A stretch of 10,611 bases of DNA. It comes from an uncultured Bacilli bacterium (GTDB taxonomy: Bacteria > Bacillota_I > Bacilli_A > RF39 > UBA660). The DNA lies in NCBI GenBank assembly GCA_947632255.1, contig CANROL010000026.1:1-10611 (forward strand), given 5' to 3'. The notes under the pieces were generated by a model. That model did no database searches and was not told where the DNA came from. It saw nothing but the letters and a program-made list of their open reading frames with translations. Below are positions 1 to 5,436 of this stretch, one piece after another. Made by a program: the position numbers and the translations under genes. Numbering within the stretch: the stretch's first letter is position 1; the number at the start of each line of letters is the position of its first letter.

Positions 1-2105
1 TTAAGTAAATTAGTGATAAAATACATTGGAAATTTTACTTTTAAATAAGCCATTTGATAACCAATTAAAGCATAAGATACTGAATGGGCTTTATTAAAAC
101 CATAATTAGCAAATTTTAAAATTAAATTATATATTTCTAAAGCTATATCTTTTTGATAACCTTTATTAATAGCATTATTAATAAAATGATTTTTATCTTC
201 TAAAATAACACTTTCTTTTTTCTTACTCATAGCTCTTCTAATATTATCAGCTTCTGCATAAGAATAACCCCCAATAGCAACAAGTATTTGCATTACTTGT
301 TCTTGATAAACTATAATACCATAAGTTTCTTTTAAAATAGGTTCTAACTCCGGAGTAATATAAGTTATTTTTTCTAAACCATATTTTCTTCTTATAAAAG
401 AATCAATATTATCCATAGGTCCAGGTCTAAATAAAGCAACAGATGCAACTAGATCAGAAAATGTTGTCGGTTTTAGTTTTAACATTAAGTTTCTCATACC
501 CCTACTTTCATATTGAAATATCCCTTCAGTATCCCCAGTTTGAAATAATTTAAATACATCTTTATCACTTAAATTAATTTTATTTAAATCTAAATATTTA
601 TGGGTGGATTCTTTTATTAAATCTAAAACATTAGCAATAATAGTTAAATTTCTTAAAGCTAAAAAATCCATTTTAAGTAAACCTAAAGCTTCTAAATATT
701 CCATAGTTATACCTGTTAGAATATTATCATTATTATTAATTATAGGAATAATATTATCAAGAGGTATACTAGATATGACAACACCTGCAGCATGAGTTGA
801 GATATGTCTTTTTAACCCTTCTAATTTTAAACTAATTAAGATTACTTCTTTTAATTCAGGATAGATATTGATATAATTTTTAACTTCATCTTTTTTTATA
901 TTAGTTTTAATATCACTTTTAGCATCAATTAATTTAACTAAACCATCAACAATACTTAGAGGAATATCTAAAGTACGAGATACATCCCTTATTACTTGTT
1001 TTGATGCTAAAGTACCAAAAGTCATGATGGGAGCAACACAAACTTTGCCATATTTATCTCTTACATAATCTATAACTAAACCTCTTTTTGTATATTCAAA
1101 ATCAATATCTATATCTGGCATAGTAATTCTATCGGGATTTAAAAATCTTTCAAATAATAAATTATATTTTAGGGGATCAACATTAGTTATACCTAGAGAA
1201 TAACTAACCAAAGAACCCGCGGCACTACCTCTTCCTGGTCCTACTAAGATATTATTTTTTTTAGCATATAAAACATAATCATACACAATTAAAAAATAAT
1301 CAACAAAACCCATATTTTTAATAACACTAAGTTCATAATCTAATCTTTTAGTATATACTTCATTTTCCCCATTTAAACGTTTATATAAGCCTTTATGAGT
1401 TAAATTAGATAAATATGTATAAGAATCTATTTCTTTGTTATAAATAGGTATATAATGTCCTTTAAAAGGTATTTCTATATTTATATCACTTATAAAATCA
1501 TAAGTACTTTTAATATCTTCTTCTAAGATATTTAAATCTATATAACAATTATCATAATTATTATTAATATCTTTAACTAAAATACCCCTATTAATAGCTT
1601 CTAAATATTTTAAATATTTAGTATCTTCTTTATTTAAACTAGATATATTTTTTATATATATAGCTTTATTAGTATTTAATAATGCTTCTATTTTTTCATT
1701 ATTATTTTGATAACTTAAATAAGCATTATTAAATACATTTAATAATTCATATGAATTATATGGTAAAACTATTTTAATATTATTTAAATATTCTTTTAAA
1801 TTATTAAAATCTAATTTCTTAAATTCTTTTAAAGTATGAATTTTAAGTAAATTCTTATATCCTAAATAATTTATCGCATATAAATAAATAATATAATTAT
1901 TTATATTTATTTCTAAACCAATAAGAGGTTTTAAATTATTATTTATCATTTTCGTATAAAAATCCATTACCCCATATAAATTAGTATCAACAATAGCACA
2001 TGAACTAATATTATTATTTTTTAAATAATTAATTAAATCATCTATCTTAATAATACTTTTAAGTAAAGTATATTCTGTAGTAACTTTAAGAGGTATTAAA
2101 TTCAT
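1..2105 (-). CDS. dnaE: DNA polymerase III subunit alpha (DnaE), N-terminal part, cut by window edge
   Basis: This is the catalytic subunit of the replicative DNA polymerase (C family). The frame is open from the ATG at 2105 to the window edge, giving 701 residues of a protein that usually has about 1000-1150. Visible landmarks are the GPGRGSAAG motif (residues 289-297), the palm acidic motif PDIDIDFE (330-337), the third acidic site in LLKMDFLALRNLT (Asp480), and ALFRPGPMD and YGFNKAHSVSYA further on. The N-terminal PHP domain is recognisable from EYTLL and LYGVMDFY, but the usual HxHxH is replaced by PLKVT and the TDHGN-type motif by VDTNL, so a metal-dependent PHP activity is unlikely (inference). 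The start is supported by GGGTGA six bases upstream. A DnaE1-type rather than PolC-type identity is inferred from the order of domains. It lies downstream of the DGR but has its own terminator-separated promoter. Confidence 0.97.
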   Translation of the reverse strand, partial: MNLIPLKVTTEYTLLKSIIKIDDLINYLKNNNISSCAIVDTNLYGVMDFYTKMINNNLKPLIGLEININNYIIYLYAINYLGYKNLLKIHTLKEFKKLDFNNLKEYLNNIKIVLPYNSYELLNVFNNAYLSYQNNNEKIEALLNTNKAIYIKNISSLNKEDTKYLKYLEAINRGILVKDINNNYDNCYIDLNILEEDIKSTYDFISDINIEIPFKGHYIPIYNKEIDSYTYLSNLTHKGLYKRLNGENEVYTKRLDYELSVIKNMGFVDYFLIVYDYVLYAKKNNILVGPGRGSAAGSLVSYSLGITNVDPLKYNLLFERFLNPDRITMPDIDIDFEYTKRGLVIDYVRDKYGKVCVAPIMTFGTLASKQVIRDVSRTLDIPLSIVDGLVKLIDAKSDIKTNIKKDEVKNYINIYPELKEVILISLKLEGLKRHISTHAAGVVISSIPLDNIIPIINNNDNILTGITMEYLEALGLLKMDFLALRNLTIIANVLDLIKESTHKYLDLNKINLSDKDVFKLFQTGDTEGIFQYESRGMRNLMLKLKPTTFSDLVASVALFRPGPMDNIDSFIRRKYGLEKITYITPELEPILKETYGIIVYQEQVMQILVAIGGYSYAEADNIRRAMSKKKESVILEDKNHFINNAINKGYQKDIALEIYNLILKFANYGFNKAHSVSYALIGYQMAYLKVKFPMYFITNLL

Positions 2106-2122
2106 AGCTATCACCCAACAAT

Positions 2123-2151
2123 ATTATACAAAAAAAAATAATTAGAAAAAA
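2123..2151 (-). promoter_or_regulatory. Candidate dnaE promoter
   Basis: On the minus strand a perfect TATAAT lies at 2128-2123. The position 17 bases upstream holds only a T-run (2151-2146), so the -35 is weak. The predicted transcript start would leave a leader of only about 11 nt before the dnaE ATG. It sits just after the terminator hairpin of target 1, which makes an independent dnaE promoter sensible. AT-rich DNA produces such boxes by chance, so this is tentative. Confidence 0.4.
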
Positions 2152-2167
2152 GATATTTCTAATTATT
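2130..2167 (-). terminator. Rho-independent terminator of the DGR / target 1 transcript
   Basis: A perfect 12-bp inverted repeat (AATAATTAGAAA at 2137-2148 against TTTCTAATTATT at 2156-2167) has a 7-nt loop. Read on the minus strand it is followed at once by a run of T (2138 down to 2130). It begins 13 bases after the target 1 stop codon and isolates the DGR from dnaE. Confidence 0.85.
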
Positions 2168-2180
2168 ATTTAAAAGAATA

Positions 2181-3254
2181 TTAAGAAATAATAAATGGAT
2201 TATCATGCGCACCATTACCTGAGATAAATAGAACAGTAGATTTTAGATAGACAGAGGGACGGGCGCCATACCCGATCCACGCACCAATGTCGCTCACGAG
2301 GCCATTGCTGTGCACATAAAGCACGTAGCGCGTATCGGACGAATAAGGAGTAATGGTCCACTCGTACCCGATGTTTTTTAACCAATTCTCTCCTGCACAT
2401 GTTGATTTATTATAAGAACTTAAATTTGTTGATCTATTACAACTACTATCTAATACTGCAAATCCATAATCACTCGCACTCATTAACCCTACTTTATAAT
2501 AACCTGTCGTTTTTTCTGTAATTTCAGTTGTATATACCGCTTCTGCTGTTGCACTATAATTTGATTTTCCTATGTTCCATCTTACTGCCTCTATTTTTTC
2601 GCCTGCTCCTGCACTTAATCCTGTTTCACTAAAGTTACATGTTTTTGTTACAGTTTTTGAGGAACTATTATATACATTACATGTTCCATCTTCTTTATTT
2701 AAATATCCATTGTTTAAAGATTTTTGTAAATAATTGTTTTCCCATGTTTTATTTGAACCCCAAGCTAATCCATCCAAGGCATCCGCACGTATTAGTTTTA
2801 CTAATTCTTGTGTATTATTTGTTTCTGTTTCTACATTAAATACCCCTATTATTCGCCATAACTCATCATTAAATAAAACATAATTATTTACTTTTGCTCC
2901 TTCATATCTTAAACCTTTTTCTTCCACTAAATTAGCATTTGTTTTTAAGTAATTTGCAAGTGTTGGTTTATCACTACTTTTAAATTTTACTGTACATTTT
3001 GTCTTTCCATTTAAGTTTGTTACTTCTACTCGCCATGTCGAATAATTAAATGTTGCTGTTCCTCCATTGTCACATGTTATACTATCAAATTCATAGCCAC
3101 TTCCACTTGATGGAAGTGATGCTGCTAGTTTTCCATCTATATATGTTTCTATTGTATAACTATTACTTTCTTCTTTTTTATTTATATTAATTATAATAAT
3201 TGGAGCAATTATTATAATTAATATTATACTTGTTATTATTATTTTCTTTTTCAT
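2181..3254 (-). CDS. DGR target protein 1: membrane-anchored protein with C-terminal variable lectin-like domain
   Basis: A 357-aa protein whose C-terminal end holds the variable repeat of the DGR. Residues 4-24 form a hydrophobic segment right after MKKK, so it is either an uncleaved anchor or a signal peptide; the rest should lie outside the cell. Residues about 33-93 form one small cysteine-containing module (YTIETYIDGK, ITCDNGGTATFNYSTW, CTVKF) of a kind that recurs in surface proteins of gut Bacillota. From about 115 (NNYVLFNDELWRIIGVF) to the end comes a domain that ends in GYGARPSVYLKS, as in C-type-lectin / formylglycine-generating-enzyme-fold DGR targets. Residues about 302-333 are VR1. 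The ATG overlaps the TGA of the 83-aa ORF in ATATGA, which points to translational coupling. The C-terminal half is closely similar to target 2. The fold assignment is inference; ligand unknown. Confidence 0.9.
   Translation of the reverse strand: MKKKIIITSIILIIIIAPIIIININKKEESNSYTIETYIDGKLAASLPSSGSGYEFDSITCDNGGTATFNYSTWRVEVTNLNGKTKCTVKFKSSDKPTLANYLKTNANLVEEKGLRYEGAKVNNYVLFNDELWRIIGVFNVETETNNTQELVKLIRADALDGLAWGSNKTWENNYLQKSLNNGYLNKEDGTCNVYNSSSKTVTKTCNFSETGLSAGAGEKIEAVRWNIGKSNYSATAEAVYTTEITEKTTGYYKVGLMSASDYGFAVLDSSCNRSTNLSSYNKSTCAGENWLKNIGYEWTITPYSSDTRYVLYVHSNGLVSDIGAWIGYGARPSVYLKSTVLFISGNGAHDNPFIIS
2257..2351 (-). repeat. DGR variable repeat VR1 (in target 1)
   Basis: This 95-nt block aligns without gaps to TR at 3652-3746. 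I count 19 mismatches. Read on the coding strand, 17 are at A in the template (changed to T, G or C) and two are at C (C to G and C to T). The 18 bases at 2257-2274, the 3' end in the coding sense, are identical in TR and VR2 and would serve as the initiation-of-mutagenic-homology end. Similarity to TR stops at about 2352. Template Asn codons have become Tyr, Asp, Arg, His, Ser, Leu, Ile and Trp codons. Confidence 0.95.
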
Positions 3255-3502
3255 ATTCTTTTTCTCACTTTCTTTAATATTTTTATTAAGTTATATTTTA
3301 TATAACTTTCTTCATATAAATTATTTTTATAACTTCTTTTTATTATTTTATTGTCTTTTACTATTATATAAGAAATATTATTATATTTCTTATATATATT
3401 AAAATCATCTTTATAACAACATATTTTATTATTTTTACTAAATAATATTAAATGTTTAGGATATGTTTTCTTTAAAAAATTATATACTGTTTTTTTGCTC
3501 AT
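3251..3502 (-). CDS. Small basic protein of unknown function inside the DGR, coupled to target 1
   Basis: An 83-aa, lysine- and tyrosine-rich protein that I do not recognise. It has no membrane segment or signal peptide, so it is probably cytoplasmic. It is likely real: a GAGG Shine-Dalgarno lies 7 bases before the ATG, its TGA overlaps the target 1 ATG by 4 nt, and it lies between TR and target 1 in the same direction. The stretch HLILFSKNNKICCYKDDF, followed by a second strand-like block around SYIIVKDNKI, faintly recalls the start of MutS domain I and so the MutS-like DGR accessories. That resemblance is by eye only. It could equally be a target-specific chaperone or unrelated cargo. Confidence 0.7.
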   Translation of the reverse strand: MSKKTVYNFLKKTYPKHLILFSKNNKICCYKDDFNIYKKYNNISYIIVKDNKIIKRSYKNNLYEESYIKYNLIKILKKVRKRI

Positions 3503-3521
3503 TTATTACCTCGAAGTTCTA

Positions 3522-3543
3522 GGAAACTTACGTATAAGTTTCC
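3522..3543. promoter_or_regulatory. Perfect hairpin ahead of the 83-aa gene
   Basis: A 9-bp perfect stem (GGAAACTTA at 3522-3530 with TAAGTTTCC at 3535-3543) closes a 4-nt loop. On the minus strand it ends 19 bases before the ATG of the 83-aa gene and its SD follows directly, with no U-run after it, so it does not look like a terminator there. On the plus strand a T-rich stretch follows, but there is no plus-strand gene to terminate. It may be the 3' boundary of the TR RNA, a processing site or a translational control element. Confidence 0.55.
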
Positions 3544-3604
3544 ATCTTCTTTTTTTATTTCTAGTTATTATCTAGGGGATAGTTATTGTTCCTTACATTT
3601 ATCT

Positions 3605-3626
3605 TTATAAAGCCTTAACCTTATAA
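3605..3626 (-). promoter_or_regulatory. Hairpin just downstream of the template repeat
   Basis: On the minus strand TTATAAGG (3626-3619) pairs with CTTTATAA (3612-3605), one pair being G-U, around a 6-nt loop. It lies about 25 nt past the IMH-like end of TR. DGR cDNA synthesis is known to depend on RNA downstream of TR, so a structured element here is plausible; the role is inference. Confidence 0.4.
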
Positions 3627-3651
3627 CCCAAAAATATAATAAGGAGCTAAA

Positions 3652-3746
3652 GGACGGGCGCCATACCCGTTGTTCGCACTATTGTTGTTCACGTTGCCAT
3701 TGTTGTTCACATTAAGCGCGTTGTTCGTATTGGACGAATTAGGAGT
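3652..3746 (-). repeat. DGR template repeat (TR), transcribed as part of a non-coding RNA
   Basis: This is the invariant donor copy. It lies 31 nt after the reverse transcriptase stop codon on the same strand. On the minus strand it reads, in the frame of the targets, as a series with 14 AAC/AAT codons, ending in GGG TAT GGC GCC CGT that matches GYGAR of the two targets. It holds 32 adenines, 17 of which are changed in VR1. No start codon or open reading context makes it a translated gene. Inside it an 18-nt unit beginning gtg aac aac aat is present about twice. Its GC-rich flank stands out sharply from the AT-rich surroundings. Confidence 0.95.
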
Positions 3747-3777
3747 TTTAACTAACTACCCCAAAAATATTTATTTA

Positions 3778-4698
3778 CTAAAGTATTTGCTTCTTTACTA
3801 TATTTATTATTGTTTTTTTATTTATTACTCTAAATCTATATCCTAATATGCAAAATCCTTGTTTATTATTTGTTATTTTAGTTTTTTTATTATTAATATC
3901 TAATTTATAATAATTATTTAATATTTTAATTATTATTGATAAACAATATTTTAAATATTGTTTATCATGATGAATTATAATAAAATCATCCATATATCTT
4001 ATATAATATTTTAAATGTAAATTATGTACTATATAATGATCTAATTTATTTAAATAATATATAGCTAAAAATTGACTTGTTAAATTTCCTATTGGAAGTG
4101 ATTTATCTTTTTTTATAAAAGGTATATCTTCTATATTATTTGGATATTTTTCTCTTAATTTAGCTATTTCTTTATTTATATAATCTTTATTTGTACTTTT
4201 TATGATACTTTCTATTATTTTGTATTCATCACTATCTAATTCTTTTTTTAACATTTTAAGTAATACTTCATGATCTATATTATAAAAATATTTCTTTATA
4301 TCTATTTTAAGAATATAAAATACTTCGTATTTTTTATTCTCTTCTAGATATTTTTTAATTAATTTTATACCATATTCTGTTCCCATACCCTTTCTTGTCG
4401 CTATATTTCTTATATCTAAATATTTACTTAATTTAGGTTCTAATATATATTTATTTACATAATGATTTATTATTTTATCTTCTATTTTTAAAGACATTAC
4501 TACTCTTATTTTAGGTTCTTTTATTATAAATATTTTATATGTTCCTCCATTATAAATATTATTATTTATTTTATTTATAATATTATTTATATTTTCTATT
4601 TTATATCTTTCAAAATTTATTAATTTATTTTTATGTTTTATTTTTTTAATAATATCTTCATAGATATTATTTATATCATCATATTTAACAATTTCCAC
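3778..4698 (-). CDS. DGR reverse transcriptase
   Basis: A 306-aa group-II-intron-like reverse transcriptase that copies the TR RNA into adenine-mutagenised cDNA. Motifs visible in order: RVVMSLKIEDKIINHYV (fingers, from about 65), LKIDIKKYFYNID with catalytic Asp133, LPIGNLTSQF (201-210, the DGR-typical form of the motif that contacts the incoming nucleotide), YIRYMDDFIII with catalytic Asp237-Asp238, and the thumb-proximal CILGYRF (283-289). The start is GTG at 4698, overlapping avd by 14 nt; no in-frame ATG occurs before the core motifs begin. No maturase or endonuclease domain is present, so it is not a group II intron protein. It is at the short end for the family but all catalytic residues are intact. 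TR follows immediately downstream. Confidence 0.96.
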   Translation of the reverse strand: MEIVKYDDINNIYEDIIKKIKHKNKLINFERYKIENINNIINKINNNIYNGGTYKIFIIKEPKIRVVMSLKIEDKIINHYVNKYILEPKLSKYLDIRNIATRKGMGTEYGIKLIKKYLEENKKYEVFYILKIDIKKYFYNIDHEVLLKMLKKELDSDEYKIIESIIKSTNKDYINKEIAKLREKYPNNIEDIPFIKKDKSLPIGNLTSQFLAIYYLNKLDHYIVHNLHLKYYIRYMDDFIIIHHDKQYLKYCLSIIIKILNNYYKLDINNKKTKITNNKQGFCILGYRFRVINKKTIINIVKKQIL

Positions 4699-5029
4699 TT
4701 TTTATCCATCCATATATCATTTTAGTTATTTCTGTTAATTTAGCACTATTTTTCTTTAAATCATCTTCATTTATATGTTTAAACTTATAAGCTCTTTCTA
4801 TATAGAAATCTAACATATTTATTAATATTAATATTTCTTTTTGATATTCTATTCTTTCTTGATAATCTTTTATCATATTAGCTTTAATAGTTAAATATAA
4901 TATATCTAAACTAGTTTCATATATAACATTTTTACTTATGTAATCTTTTTTAGGAACATTTATGATTATATTTTCTAAAAAGAAAATATAATCTTTAACT
5001 TTCTTTAATATTTTAAAATCATTATTCAT
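4685..5029 (-). CDS. avd: Avd-like DGR accessory variability determinant
   Basis: A 114-aa, mostly helical, lysine-rich protein located directly before the reverse transcriptase with a 14-nt overlap. It shows the four-helix-bundle pattern of Avd / S23-type proteins: alternating amphipathic helices (NDFKILKKVKDYIFFLENII, the region around YETSLDILYLTIKANMI, YQKEILILINMLDFYIERAY, LTEITKMIYGWIKS) and a Trp in the last helix (107). In studied DGRs Avd forms a positively charged ring that binds the reverse transcriptase and the TR RNA and is needed for cDNA synthesis. Its ATG lies within the end of the upstream 117-aa gene (8-nt overlap), so the three genes are probably translationally coupled. 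Assignment rests on position and helical pattern. Confidence 0.85.
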   Translation of the reverse strand: MNNDFKILKKVKDYIFFLENIIINVPKKDYISKNVIYETSLDILYLTIKANMIKDYQERIEYQKEILILINMLDFYIERAYKFKHINEDDLKKNSAKLTEITKMIYGWIKSGNC

Positions 5030-5375
5030 TTAAAATATTTTCTATATTATTTAATAATTTTTTTAATTCATCACCATGTAATTTTTCTATTTTTTTAATT
5101 ATTAAATCTATTCTTTCTTCTATCATTAAATTTTCATAAGCTAATTCTTTATAATATTTATACTTATTATTAGTATATAAATATGTTACTCCATTTCCAA
5201 CTTTGTAATTTATACCTTTTTCTTTTAAGATATTTATTATTTTAGAAATAGATTCTTTAGGAAATATAATATACTTATTTCTTTTAAATTTATATTTCAT
5301 AAAGTAATGAATAAGTATAGCATCATCACCACTTACAAAATAGAATTTAGAATCCCCCCCCAGACTCAAAATCAT
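5022..5375 (-). CDS. Probable DGR accessory protein, possibly MutS-like (MSL)
   Basis: A 117-aa protein coupled to avd by an 8-nt overlap. The stretch FYFVSGDDAILIHYFMKY (12-29), then YIIFPKESISKIINILKEKG and INYKV, resembles the start of MutS domain I (a strand, an acidic pair, a helix, then a lysine-rich helix and strand). MutS-like proteins are a described class of DGR accessory gene besides Avd and HRDC proteins; placing this one there is by eye and tentative. The C-terminal third is a charged helix that could mediate oligomerisation. The ATG at 5375 has no good Shine-Dalgarno. Codons 5-8 contain eight consecutive G, a tract extraordinary for this AT-rich DNA; a gain or loss of one G puts a stop codon within about ten codons, so the frame shown depends on the tract length. 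Confidence 0.75.
   Translation of the reverse strand: MILSLGGDSKFYFVSGDDAILIHYFMKYKFKRNKYIIFPKESISKIINILKEKGINYKVGNGVTYLYTNNKYKYYKELAYENLMIEERIDLIIKKIEKLHGDELKKLLNNIENILNE
5354..5361 (-). repeat. G8 homopolymer in the start of the 117-aa accessory gene
   Basis: Eight C on the plus strand (eight G in the coding sense) cover codons 5-8 of the gene starting at 5375. With seven G the frame ends in TTG TAA, and with nine G it ends at TTC TAA, both within a few codons. This is the layout of a slipped-strand contingency tract. A sequencing or assembly length error is possible. Confidence 0.8.
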
Positions 5376-5436
5376 AACTTAATTTTCTTATTAGAATTGT
5401 TGAATCATCATACAACTTTATTCACCAAACCTTTTC

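Noticed and set aside
604..795. Plus-strand frame opposite dnaE
   Set aside because: It is antisense to a conserved part of the DnaE catalytic region and has no family features.
2215..2400. Alternative minus-strand frame through VR1
   Set aside because: It is an out-of-frame shadow of target 1, open only because the variable repeat is GC-rich.
3640..3777. TR as the tail of a broken third target gene
   Set aside because: Similarity to the targets is limited to the 95-nt repeat. The flanks show no CLec-domain remnant, and the repeat lies right behind the RT as expected for a template.
3778..4698. Reverse transcriptase as a group II intron or retron protein
   Set aside because: No maturase or endonuclease domain, no intron RNA ends and no retron msr/msd are seen, while Avd, TR and VR are all present.
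5376..5436. Terminator between target 2 and the accessory genes
   Set aside because: Only a 4-bp GTTG/CAAC stem with a 10-nt loop and no following T-run is found, so readthrough is more likely.
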